64,000 nucleotides of DNA from Polychytrium aggregatum (Eukaryota; Chytridiomycota; Chytridiomycetes; Polychytriales), in assembly GCF_025602895.1 (NCBI RefSeq), contig NW_026516205.1, forward strand, positions 1 through 64,000, given 5' to 3'. The notes under the pieces are model-generated. The model saw nothing but the letters and a program-made list of their open reading frames with translations. It was not told the DNA's origin and did not search any database. Shown here one piece after another: positions 1-12,400 of this stretch. Numbering within the stretch: the first letter of the stretch is position 1; every line of letters begins with the position of its first letter. The position numbers and the translations under genes are program-made.

Positions 1-881
1 TCGCCTCCACCGTCTCCGACCTTTCCATCAAGAACATCGAGACCCGATGGCACAAGCTCCCCGAGTGCGAGCAGGGCGCCATTGCTGATGTTCTCGCTGA
101 GGCCCAGAAGGGTGACTGGAAGAAGCTCTCTCTGGATCAGAAGCGTGCTGGTACGTGCAAGCATTGGTTCCTATCAAGCGCCTCTCCGACACTACCGCAT
201 CCAATCGCGGGGAGCGGGAGGGCGGACGGTCGTTGCAGCACAGCATGCATGCGAATGAGGACACGCAGACCAAGCGGCGCTTAGCGTAATAGCCGTCACC
301 CGCAGCGGTGGTCCGCAGCGCGGGTCAAGAGCGACAGAATCCTGAGCATCGTGGGCCCGCTGTCCTGCTGCATCTTCCTGACAAGCCAATCTCTCTTTTA
401 CCTTCCGTGATGCGCACACCTCGCTCCTGCAATCATTCTGCCAACACCACTGGGATTCCGATTTGCGATCAAATCACCTATCTGTCGCTGTTATGCTCGA
501 CCGGCCCATCCAGCCTACTTTGTCGCCTACGGCACCTACGGCCCCCGCACCCTCCCTGACCCCATCCTGAAGTACAAGGTTGCCACCTGGGTCGGTTCCT
601 TCCTCCTCCTCACCTACGGCCTCTGGGCCTACTACGTCAACGAGTGTAAGTCTCCCGACCCTCGTTAGTGCTTGCTTTTGAGATTCGGTGCATTCGCCTT
701 TGCTCGGGGTGCCCGTATTCGTTCTTACCGAGCCTCGTCCGCATGCCCTCTCCCAGACACCCCCAAGCTCGTCACCCAGACTCCCGAGTGGCAGGAGGAC
801 GAGAAGGTCCGTGCCATCGAGGCCAAGCAGAACCCCTACTACGGTCACTACGCCGAATACCTCAAGTCTCAATCCAAGTAG
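1..881 (+). CDS. COX5: Cytochrome c oxidase subunit IV family (fungal Cox5), 5' end outside window
   Basis: Nuclear-encoded inner-membrane subunit of respiratory complex IV. Three exons are visible: up to 150, 514-645 and 757-881 (stop TAG). Introns are GTACGT...CAG (363 bp) and GTAAGT...CAG (111 bp), and both junctions keep frame. The protein shows the family pattern: a tryptophan-containing matrix segment (RWHKLPECEQ), an acidic/basic stretch ending GDWKKLSLDQKRAAY, the motif AYGTYGPR, one transmembrane helix (about VATWVGSFLLLTYGLWAYYV) and a short C-tail with TPEWQEDEKVRAIEAKQNPYYG. The start codon and mitochondrial presequence lie left of the window. The family match is strong; Cox5a-type and Cox5b-type paralogues cannot be told apart. 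Confidence 0.9.
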
Positions 882-1553
882 ATTTCCAATTTTGTCTACC
901 CAGGAACTTGTTCTGATGCCTGACCATATACGAGTTTACAGCTCAGACAAAAACAAATGTGACACCCAATTTTTCGCCTCATCACTGTAATTAGTTAACC
1001 AGTGTTTGTCATCGGCCGGGGAGGGTGACTCGCTGAATCATCATATCGCCGCTTTGCCGTCAGTCGCCGGCGACAAGTTCAGATAGCGTGCATCTCCATG
1101 GACATTGATATACCGCGATCCCCTTGAGCGACGATCGACTGGGCTTGCCATGCCATTGGCGAGCTGTGAACTGATCCAGATGACGACTCGTCGCCATCAT
1201 CAGCCAAAACGCATAGCCCCGTACGGAGGCGAAATTGAGCTCCAGGGCGCGGAAGGGAACCTTTGCTCCATTGGTGATTGAGCATAGATCTACTGCGGCG
1301 TGTTTGGAAATGCAATGAGCCACATCTTCCTTCAGACATATGAGTTCTTGGATCGACTGGTTGCTTTGGACCACATGCCGATTGTGGGACCTGGGCCGGC
1401 AGTGCTTGGCATGCTGTGAACTGGGAGTTGCGCAAGGCCCTTGAAACCCCGGCTTGGCCGGAGCTGGCTTTGCCTCCTTTGCCGTCTTCGTCAACCCGAT
1501 CCCAACCGCTCCCCATCCGCCAGCCGAGTTGCTGTCCACCAACGTAGTTGCCA
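882..1553. other. Intergenic COX5-NXT1, no gene called
   Basis: 672 bases between the COX5 stop and the proposed NXT1 start. A 164-codon open frame exists on the minus strand (1060-1554) but resembles no family I recognise and overlaps the NXT1 promoter region. I see no RNA gene or repeat. Confidence 0.5.
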
Positions 1554-2627
1554 ATGCAGGTAGTTCTCATACCACTGTGTCCTCGCTGGTTCGTTTCCTT
1601 CTTGCATCGTTTGGCCAGCCGGATGATCGCTCACACACCATGTCGGGCTCGTCCAACAGAGCGCCGTCGATTACAACCAGGTATACACCTAGCCCCGTCA
1701 TCGGCCGTACCTTGCTCGACTCTTCTGCTCCTTTGACCTCGGCGCTACCGTTGCGATGTCTCGGGGCGCGAATCAACTCCCCGATCCCTTGGTCTCCAGC
1801 GTCGGCATCGCCAACTCAGGCTGTGGGAACTATCAAGCCCGTCGGCGTTCATTTTTGTTTCGATCTCTGACGAGTTTGCTTCTACGATCGAATCAATGGT
1901 TCATCCTGAATGAACCACAATAACCACGGCTGGATGCAATCGGCAGCTCGCCGACGTGGCCGCCAGAGGCGCCGATGCATTTGTCGAAACGTTCTACAAG
2001 CTCTGGGACACGCAGCGACATCTGCTGATACGATTGTACAAGGATACCACCCCGATTCTCTTCAATGGCATGCCCTTTAGCGGCGGATCCAGCTTCGAGG
2101 AGCATTATCAACGCCTGCCGGCCACGGGTAAGTTTGCCCCAACGCACAAGGCACATGCCCGAGTGACGCTGTTCGGGCGATCTCCCCAGATGATCGTCAT
2201 TGAGCAGAGTAGACTAGACCAGAGCAGAGTGTCTGATCGAATATGGTTTTCCTCTCCTCTGCCGTCACGGAATAATCTATAACATGGCTGCTCAAGTCCA
2301 CGAAATTCAATCGTATGACTGCCATCCGCTCTACTTTGGACAGGAGCGAGCCGACATCGTCATTACCGTCACAGGTAGGGCAGAGTCAACCGCGGCTTCT
2401 GACAAGTCTGGAGAATCGCGCACTGTCGCTGAGATTCGGCATCGCCATCCATGTCCTTACTCTATTGTTATCCTTGCTCTGCTCGTGGATATCGCGCCGC
2501 AGGGATCGTCAAGTTTGGCGCCTCCGTTGGCAGACCTTTCTCAGAGACCTTTCTGCTGACCCCCGAGACAGATCCCGGCAAGAAGGGCACTTACTTTATC
2601 GGCTCGGACTGCCGACGCTTTGTCTAG
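1554..2627 (+). CDS. NXT1: NTF2-related mRNA export factor NXT1 (p15)
   Basis: Small NTF2-fold partner of the TAP/NXF1 (Mex67-type) mRNA exporter; acts at the nuclear pore. Five exons are proposed: 1554-1559, 1660-1680, 1947-2127, 2297-2374 and 2503-2627, totalling 411 nt (136 residues plus TAG), against about 140 residues in animals. The core exons read ADAFVETFYKLWDTQRHLL, then IRLYKDTTPILFNGMPFSG, YDCHPLYFGQERADIVITVTG and GTYFIGSDCRRFV, which follow the p15 pattern through the final beta strands. The first two exons are tiny (6 and 21 nt) and were chosen because they alone supply ATG, phase and a p15-like N-terminus (M-Q-S-A-V-D-Y); they are the uncertain part. Family confidence is high, the exact start moderate. 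Confidence 0.85.
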
Positions 2628-3400
2628 CAAAACCTGGATGGCACTCGAGATCCAGGCTCATTGCCTGGAGTCATCATCGTGCAGTTTCATTCAGAACGAG
2701 GCGGGCCGGCACCCATCTGCGTTATTTTGTTAGTTTGGGGGACCGTAGTCTTGGGAATAGAATATGCATTTGGCCATCCGGACAGGCTCCATCGCTGCTG
2801 TTCGCAGCCCAGCCTCGCCAACGCATCTCGCGATCGCCACCCATCGCTTCGGGCAGCGCGCCGTCGCACAGCTTTCCGTCGCCAATCCCGGCCGCCCAGA
2901 GCACAACCGCCTTTCGGCCTCCTCCTTGGTCCTCCTCGGTCTTCTCGACCACATCAGACCATCTGCCCCACGGCGCCTCGGCTGTCCCCGATCGCTGATC
3001 GCCACGGAGCACCCTGTTCTCCGGTCCGCCCGCTTCCCTTGACCGCCGCGGCCCTGACCCAGATCCACCATCGCACGGTCGTTGCCCTGACATCGACCCT
3101 CCGAGCCACATCCAAGAGCAGCAGCAGCAGTCCTCTCTCATCTCCCGTGCATCCAGACTCTCTCAACAGGTATCTGGCCAGGCACTCAAATCTACCCGTG
3201 CGTAGCCGATTATCGGCGACCCGACTCGCCTCCTCAGCATCTGTCCGTCATATCCTGTGCCTTGAATTCATCGGTGTTCTCGCTTGTCGGCTCTCAATCA
3301 CCCGGGAGGGGGATGCTAATCCAGGTCCGTGCACGATATTTCCATCCCACAACCAACAGCGCATCGGTCCCTCCATCCCTTTTCTGCGTATCCGCTGGAC
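2628..3400. other. Intergenic NXT1-PACT gene
   Basis: 773 bases, GC-rich and pyrimidine-biased, with overlapping open frames on both strands that look like compositional shadows. It probably holds the promoter and leader of the PACT-domain gene. No repeat or RNA gene seen. Confidence 0.5.
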
Positions 3401-6400
3401 ATGCATCGCGGCGCCAAGCTAGCAGCCGCCAAGAGCAAGCTCCAACGGTTCCAGAAGGCCCGATTTGTCACCGCTGGCTCCTATGGTTCCCAGACGAATC
3501 TTTATGAGGGCTCGCTGAGCGAGGCAAATGCGTCGCCCTTGACCTCGTACGAAGGCACCCCTCGGCTTTCTGATGCTCCTGAGCCCACTTACTATGGATC
3601 GGCTCCTGACGACGCCCCTGAACATGACTATCCGACTTTGTCGGGCTTCAGTCGCTCGGCCGCCCCTTCCCCTCGGCAAGCGCCGCTCGAGCCTTTGTCT
3701 GGCCCACAAGACCCTGCTCGAGCCACTGCGACTTCCCAAGAGTATCATCGCTACCAAAGCACAGAATCTTCGTACGGCGGAGAGTCTGTGCCTCGGAATG
3801 AGTCGGCAACCGAGATCTCGATCGAATCAACAACTGCCACTCGGCTTAAGCTGTAAGTGCGACGCTGTCCGCTTCGTCTGTCCGGTTGCCTGTATGCCTA
3901 CTCGCCTGTATGCTTGCCCGCCTTTTGCTTGTATGCCTGCTGCTGCTCTTTGAGGTCTTGATTGTTTGCAGGCGATCGTCGATCCTAATCTGCCTCTGCT
4001 CCGCGGCCGTATATGACTGTCGACTACCGGATATCCAATCTCGTGATGGCTCGATCGCAGCCCTCCCCGGCCTCGATCGCAAAGTCCTGTAGGTATCAAA
4101 GCTCCCTCCAGTAAGCGAGCATCGACGCATATCCGAGTACTAACCTTTCAATTTGCAGACAAGGCGAGATCCTCCGGCAAAGTCCCCTGCGATGGCCTAT
4201 GCGTCTGAGTCCGAACCTGCCCCCGTCCCCGTCCCCGGCCCAACTCCATACTCCCCCGAACGCCGGCCTGAGGTACTGAGAGACGCGGTGGATACAGCGC
4301 ATTTGTCGGATCTGGAGCATTCCCCAAATCTACACCTTGTCTACAGCGAATAGCGGCAATCGCCACAGTCGGGGTCCTGACCTTTTGAATTGTGTCCTCT
4401 GGCTTCAGGAGCACCTGACTTCGGTCCAAGCCCACAATACGTACCTGTCGGTCATCAACGCTGATCTAGAGTCCGAAAGCTCTGAGAAAACTGCCCACAT
4501 TCGCCGGCTTGAGCAGTCCATTGTGCAGCTTTCTGCCGAGCAGCAGACCGCATCTGAGCGCATTCTGGATATGGCTGCGGAGCTTGTCCAGCTCCGAAAT
4601 GATTTGGCCGAAGCCCACCGAACTGTTGAAGTCCAGCAAGAGTCGCTCCAGCAACTGAGCGCCCAGCAGCAACGTATCCTGGAACTCGAGGAGAGCATAT
4701 CAGCCAGCGCGGCGGAGCGGCTCGATCTTGAGTCGCAGCTACAGGAGCGATGGACTTTGATCCAGGACATGGAGGCGGAGCTCGACCAGCTGCGCTCTGC
4801 TGTGCAAACGACACAGACTCTCAGCGAAGATGCGGATCGCAACAAGATCAATATGGAGCTGACAAACGAGGAGCTCGCAACTGCAAACGCTGCGCTCGAA
4901 TACGAGGTCGAGTCGCTAAAGAGCCAGATCAAGGAGATCCAGGCCCGTGACTCGGCTGCGCTTTCAAACTACGAAGACAGCCTGCAGCAGAGCCATACCA
5001 AGTACGATGAGCTGCAGGCCAGGTACGATGATCTGCAGGCCAAGTGCGACGGTCTGCAGTCGCAGCAGATTCTGCAGCAAGATTTGGCGCTTGAGCTGGC
5101 TGCTGCTCAAAGCAATGAAGCACAGCTTGAAAAGCTGCAGTCTTTAGAAGCCAAACTGCATGAAGCCGATGCCCGCCATACTCACGAGTTACGACGGAAT
5201 GCCGCCCTGCTTGACGAAAAGCAAACGACCCAGCAACAACTTCAGGAGTTTGGCAACAAACTTCTCGATCTACTTGCCGACAGCTCGCACACATACAGCG
5301 AAAAGTCTTTCCAGGCCTACCACCTTCTCCAGCAATATCTTTCCGAGCGTGGCCTTGAAGTCACTGCCGCGCTGTGGACGGTTCCTCTGCCGGCAGAGTC
5401 TGACTCCGCGAACGCGTCCAAACGTATTGAAGTACTCGAACACGAAGCCGCCCAACAGAGCCAAACGATCGCCCGATTGGAGGACACCGCCGGGGAAGTG
5501 CACGTTCTTCGCGAGCAGATCGATGCCCTCACCTACGAAAACAAGACGCTCTCTGCACATCTCTCGATCGAGTCCCAGAAGCGACTCGAATCTGAGATCT
5601 ACAACCAGTCTCTTCTCAGCGATCTGGAGCAGCTTCGACAGCCCCACACTTCCCTGGCGCCAAGAGCAGCACCCGAGCCCACACGTGCGCCATCCCCTAT
5701 TGCCCAGGGCGACTGGGGCATCGACGATGACCTCGATGCCCTCCTTAGCGACGAAGGTGCCGCCGACCACTCGACCAATGTCGACCACCCTGAGGAGTCT
5801 GCGCTCTCAGTGGAACCGCGAGCCGAATCGTCCAGCCAGCTGAACGATCAGCTTCGACAGTTACGCGAGCAAGTCATCGCCCTCGAAAAGTCCAATGCCA
5901 CTTTTGCGCTCGAGGGCGAGAGAGCCGCTCAACAGCTCGCGCGCGAGAGGCAGCTCCTTGAGGATGCCGATCGCGACCGTCGATCAGCCAATGAGAAGCA
6001 AATGCGGCTGCAGGAGGAGTCCTGGTCGCTTCAGCAACAAGTAGAGTCGCTTGATACCCATTGCCGCGAGATGCGGTCTCAGCTGGAGACCCAGGGGGCC
6101 AACTTGGCGCAGAGCCAGAAGGAGCTTGCCCGTGTTCGTGCGCTCCTCCGAACGCAATCCGAGCAAGCAACGGCGCACGACGGATATCAAGAGCAGATCG
6201 TGCAATACGAGGCCAAGCTCACCGAGAGTACCATCAAGATCGAAGACCTCGAGAGCGAGATCGCTCGTATCGACGCAGTCTTGGTTGAGGTTCAGGCACT
6301 CAACGAGAGCCTCGAGCGCCAGCTTGAGCAAGAGCAAACGGAGAGAGAGTCTGCTACAAACAAGGCCAACAAGATCAAAGCAGACATGTGGGAATTGGAG

Positions 6401-9400
6401 CAAAAGGTTGCCCAAGATTCTGCCGTCTTGATTGAGAGCCTGCATGAACTGACGGATGCCAACTCGAAGATGAAGGCCCAAATCAAGAGCTATCGAGAGG
6501 AAGTCGAGCGCCTGAAGCAAAGCATCCAGAGCCACCAAACTGAGCATGCCGAGACCCATGCCTCAAGCGCCGAGGAGGTTGAGCGACTCAACACCGTCGT
6601 TGCCGGTCTCCGAGAGACCATCAAGGAAAAGCTGGCTGACATTGCTCATCTCGAATCTGAAAACGAGTCGCTGGCAACGGCTGGTGCAGAGGTCACGGCT
6701 CAGCTTGGCGTGCTGCGCGGCCAACTTCGCGACATTGAGGCTTCTCATAACACTGCCCTGCTTCAGCTCGAGGAAGCTCAAGCGGAGGTTGCTGGTCTCC
6801 GTGACGACAACGAGACTTTGCGCTTGGCCGGAATCGAGGTCACCGAGAAGCTCTCAGCTCTGCGCGAGCAGTTTGAGCAATCGAACGAAGAGCGCCAGCA
6901 CATTGCCCAGCTCTACGAGACGCTGCGAGCGTCGCTCGTCCAGACCGAGGACCAAACCAAGATCCTGGAACAAGCTGGAATCGAGGTCTCCGAGCAGCTG
7001 AAGACAGTCCGTGAAGAAGCCACTTACATTCGCCAAGAGCGCGACGAGGCCATCGGAGAGCTTAGCCAACATCGTGAGCGTCTGGCCGAGCTCGAGATTG
7101 AGAACTCGACCCTGCGGTTGTCCGGTATCGAGGTCACCGACCAGTTGACGGTCTTGCGCGATGCACTCACTGGATCGGAGGACCAGTGCGCCAAGCTCGT
7201 TGAACAACTGAACGAGACCGCCCAGTCGCTCTCGGTTCTTGGCGGCGAAAAGGATCACCTGTGCGCTGAAGTTGACGATCTGACCCACCAGCTTGAGTTG
7301 CTCCGCGAACAGGCTCTGATATCGCAGTCCTCCCAATCCGAGATCGCTCTTCGAATCGCCGAGTTGCAAGCCAAGATCGACGCTCTCGAGAGCGAGAACG
7401 CCGCACTCCATGCTGCAAATGCCGACACTGCCGCGCAGCTCGCCATCGCAACCAATGAGCGCAATGACGTGATCGGGCAGCTCGAAGATGCCCATTCGAT
7501 GCTCCACGACCTGGAATCCAAGAACGAGGCCCTTCAGTCGGCCGGCATAGAAATTACCGAGCAGCTCGATAGCTTGCGCCGGGAGCTGCTCAGCTCGGAG
7601 GAACAGAACGAAGCTGTCGTGGCCGAGTGCGAGCGCCTGCGGCTGGCAAGCGAGGCCATAAGTAAGGAGCTCTTGGACAAGGATGTCGTCATTGCGGACC
7701 TCAGCAGCAAAATCCAGCATCTCCAGGAGAGCTACGATCTTCTCGAGCACGAGTATCGTCAAAAGATCGACCATGTTGAGACGATCGATCGTCAGAACCA
7801 AGGTATGCACTTTGAGCGGGAGGACTTGCAGGCGCAGCTCCAGGTTGCCCAGCAGTCGGTCCACAGTCTCGAGGAGCACATTCATGAGCTTGAAGCCGAG
7901 CGCAGCCGTCTCGCTGCCGAAGCGGCTGATGTAAGGCAGATTCTGTCGGCGGCCACATCCGAAAACGACCAGCTCCAGAAGCATATCGAAGAGCGCGAGC
8001 ACACCGTCACGGATCTCCGCAACCATCTTGAGTCTCTCCACCTGCAAAGTGTCGGCGATACCGAGCGTACTCATGCTCTGGAGCTCGAGCGCGAGGAGCT
8101 GTCCGCGCAGCTGCATGATGCTCAGGAAAGACTCGAGCGGTACATCCTTGAGACCGAGGCTGTTGTTGAGCAGCACCGAACCGAGGCCGCACAGCACTCG
8201 GACGAACGATCTAGGGCCCTCTCGATGCTTGAGCAGACGCAGCAGGATCGCGACGACACGATCGCAGAGTACCAGCAGCACGCCAAGGATTTAGAAGGTC
8301 AAATCGATCGGCTCAACCAGGAGTTGCACGCCATCAAAGACACTATGGGTGCGACCGAGCAACTCTTGGCCGCCAAAGTGGCTTCTCTCGAGCAGGAGGT
8401 CTCGGATGTCCGCAACGATGGCGACCACCATCGCGCTCATGCCGAGGAGCTCTCGGCGGCCCTGGAGGCGGCTGATCAAGCACTACAGCAGCTGCAAGGC
8501 GAGAGTGTCAAGTGGCAGGGCGAGAGAGACGCGTTGATCCGGCAGCTCGCCGACCTTGATGATCAGCTCACAAAGAGCAGCGCTCTTTGCGATGAGCTGT
8601 CCTTTGAGCGCGATCGCCTCGAATCCGAACTCCATGTTATCCGCTCGACCTCCGAAAACGATAAGATTCAGCAAGCCCAGATCCTGACGAGCCTAGAGTC
8701 GGAACACCGTGCTCTGTCGACCCAGGTGACCGAGCTTCTGGACCGCAACAGCCAGCTGGTTGTACAGAACGAGCAGCAGCACTCCGTTATCGAGGAGCTA
8801 CAACACGAAAGAGATCATCTCGCCGGGCACATTGAGGAAAGCGAGGATAAGGTGGGTTGCCGCTGTATGTTGAACGCCATTGGCTGCACTTGGTTAGTTG
8901 GCTACTGACAACCGTGTTGGTTCTGATCTTCAGATCCGTGTGTTGCACGAGACGAAGGGTCACGTCGAGTCCGAAGTCAGTGAATTGGCCTCTCGAATGG
9001 CCTACAACGACGGCCAGGTTCAAGAACTTCAAACGCAGATCGAGATCTTGATGCAGGAGAAGCTTCATGCAGAAAACTTGGCTGCTTCTTTGCAAGTCAA
9101 ACTCGAGGGCGTCGAGGGCTCGTTTGCGGACAACATGCACAAGGTCAACGACGAGCTACACCGCACGCTCGAAGACAAGATTGTGCTCCGCGACAGTCTT
9201 TCTCGGGTCGAGAGCGATTTGTTGATGCTCCGGCAGTCGTTTGCTCAGCTGGAGCAGGAGCGTGATCACCTTCGAGACTACGCCGTTCCGGATCTGTCGC
9301 ATCAGCTCGAGAGTCAGTACAGCTTGCTCACCCAGGAGCGCCAGTCGATCCTGATTGCCCTGGAGCAGCTCGGTGCCGTCATCCCGAGCGACATATCTGG

Positions 9401-12400
9401 ATACGATATTGACGCTATCCATGTGGCCATCTCAACCGTCCACCAAGTTGTCGTCGAGCAAGCACAGCAACTGGAAGCGACTTACCAGGAGCTCGGCCAG
9501 CTTCGCGACGACTCGCTCTCCAAGGAGGCGGACTTGCGCGCGCAGCTTGAATATGTCCAGGCTCGATATGAGGAGATCACCAGCAGCTCGAATCTCAGTG
9601 CACACGCGCTCCGGGATGTCGAGGCTCAGCTCGCCGCCGCCAAACAGTCCAACAGCATCCTTGAGAAGCAAACCAGCGAATACAAGTCCGAGCACAAGCG
9701 CGCGCTCGATGCAGAGCTCACCGTCAGCCAGCTCCGTCAAGAGCTTCAGGAGTTGCGCGCGCAGTACTCTGGCTCCCAGGCCCAGACGCAGGACCTGCAG
9801 CAGTCGCTTGCCCAGCTCCGAACCGAGTACGACGAGACGCACAAGCTGCTGGAGCTGAGCAACGAGAAGATACGCCGGCTCCAGGGCATTGTTGATGTCT
9901 TCAAGCTCAAGGAGCGCGACTACATCCTGACTATCAAGTCTTTGAGTGCCGCCGATGCCTCGGTACCGAGCCCAAATCGGTCACAATATCTTTTGGAGCT
10001 AGACGAGAGGCTCAAGCAAGAAGAGTCGGCTCTCCAGGAACAAGAACGGCAGATTGTTGCGACCGAGTCGGAGCTTGTAACAGAGCAGCAAAAGTCCCAA
10101 CAGCGTGACTTGATCAAGAAGATCGATGCGATCGACGCTCGGCTATCGCCCCGCTCGTCCAAGCCCCACCAGCTGGATAGTGCACAAATCGCTGCTCTGG
10201 AGCACCAAATCTCGCTTCTGCGCAACGAGCTGACTGTTCAATCCCGCGATGCAGACGATGCCAAGGAGCGCTATGAGGCCGAGCTCAAAGGCGCCAACGA
10301 GCGTGTCCAGAACTACTTTGACCTCTCGGAGAGCTCGACAAAGAGCATGGAGGTCTACCGCCAAGAGCTGCGAAAGTGTCGCGAGCGGCTTGCTGCCACA
10401 GAGACAGAGCTGCTGAAGCTTCGCGGAGCCAGCATGGGTGTACATGGCGACGCCGTGCCGGACGCAAGGTATGTATGGCGCATTCGGTCTTATTTGCAGT
10501 CTGCGGAATTCGGGGCTTGTTGTCAGCTCGCACATATGTCCAGCCCTGTCGGAGTGCGCGCATGCATGCCGATTCACTGAATGGAGTTCTGATTGATTCT
10601 TGCCAGCTCGAGTGATCAGCTATACAGCGCTCTTGCTCGCGCCGAGGAGACCCAGGAAGCCATCGGCCAGATTCTAAGCCTCGCGCAAACCAAAGTGAAC
10701 TCGAGCGTACTCTCTCACAACAGCCCCGCCCTTCCCTCGGTTGCTGTTCTGCAGAACGTTGTGTTGGAGCTCCACCGCCTGATCAGCTCGACTGAACGGC
10801 ACGTCATGACGATCAAGCAGTCCGCGTCTCAGGCCGGCTATGAGACCCTGTCCAACGGTAGCGACCCACTTTCCTCCATTCAGGAGTCTGTCGAGCATCA
10901 CAAGCGTGTCGCCGCGACACTCGAGGCCCTGCTTAAGCTCTATCCGGTCGAGGAGCTCGAAAAGCTGCACGCTGGAGAAGAATACCAGGTTTTGATTCCC
11001 GCTGTCGAACTAGACCCAAGCCGATTCTCATCGCGAGAAGAGGTTCTCCGCGGAGCATATGTCGGCATCTCCCCTGGACATGCCGAAATCAGCCTGTATG
11101 CCCTTGGCAGGGAGGACTACATCCGTCTCATCTCCGAGTCGGCACACCTTGGTCTATACCAGTTCCAGGCTGAACAAGCATGGGCCCTCCTCGACGAACA
11201 CCGCACTGAAATTGCTGCCCTTCGAACGGCCATCGAGGCCTACATCGCTATCGAGGAGCCGCGGTACTCGGGCTCACATACACCGCTCCAGAAGCTACAG
11301 ATGCAGCTGGACGAAGTTTTCAAGCTCTGGATCCACGAACTTGACGCCAATGGCCACCTTCGGCTGTTGATCAGCAAGATCCAGGCCGAGGGCATTGCTG
11401 CTGTTGCCCAGAACCGCACCCGAATCTCTCAACTGTGCACCATGATCGACAAGCTGATCTTGCTGCTGAAGCTCTCCGACGAAGAGTCTCAGGCATACAA
11501 AAGTTCGAATGAGCAAATCCAGCAAAAGTACGACCAACTCAATGCCCAGTTCCTGGAACTCCAGGAGCACACCATGGGCATGGATGAAATGCACAACGAA
11601 GAGGTGGTGGCTATCAACAAGGTCGTGGCGGTTCTTGAACAAGAGCGCGATCGACTCTCGGCCGATCTGAGCAGGACCAAAGAGCACTACGAAGCCACAG
11701 CCGCCGATCTCGAGAGACAAAAGACCGAGCTCGAAGCCAGTCTCGAGGGAATGGAGGCCAAGTTTGAGCTCTTGCTGCAAGAGGCGGAGCAGAAGACCCG
11801 TCGCGCCGAGATTGACGCCAACGACGATCGTGTTGAGGAGCTGACGCGAGAGAAGCTCAAGGTCGAGGCCAGCCTCAAGTCTGCCTCGCTGCAGTGGACC
11901 ACGGAGCGTGAGCAGCTACTCACCAAGATCCTAAAGGCTGAGCAACAAGCGGGCACCCTGGCCGACCAAAAGACCGAGCTCGAAGAGCGCTTCCAGCAAA
12001 AGATTCAGATTCTGACCGAGGAGCTCAAGGACTACCAGCGGCTGCTGGAGCGAAAGGACCAACTGTGGAAGGAGGATTTGCAGAGTCTGGAGCAAAAGCT
12101 GGCGCGCTCGGAAAGCAGCTGGGTGGCCGAGCGCAAGGCGCTGACCGACGAATTGGTGAAGACGAAAGAACGAGCACCGACTGCCGACTGGAGAATGTCA
12201 GAACAGGAGGCTAGCTGGCTGCAGGACCGCAAGATTCTTATTTCGGAGCTGACCAAGGCTCGTGATGATGCAGCCATTCAGATGGCATCTCTGGCCGAAG
12301 AGAAGGATGCGCATATTCGCGCCCTTCATCTTGACAAAGAGGTAGGTCGAGAGGAACCCCACAGCCTCTACATCTTGGCACAGCGGCGGCTCATGGTGCA

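Noticed and set aside
1060-1554. 164-codon minus-strand ORF between COX5 and NXT1
   Set aside because: No recognisable family, overlaps the NXT1 leader, and a second overlapping frame of equal length exists beside it, typical of GC-rich noncoding DNA.
6854-8281. Long 475-codon ORF on the minus strand
   Set aside because: Antisense shadow of the PACT gene coiled coil; regular Leu-rich text arises from Gln/Glu codons on the opposite strand.
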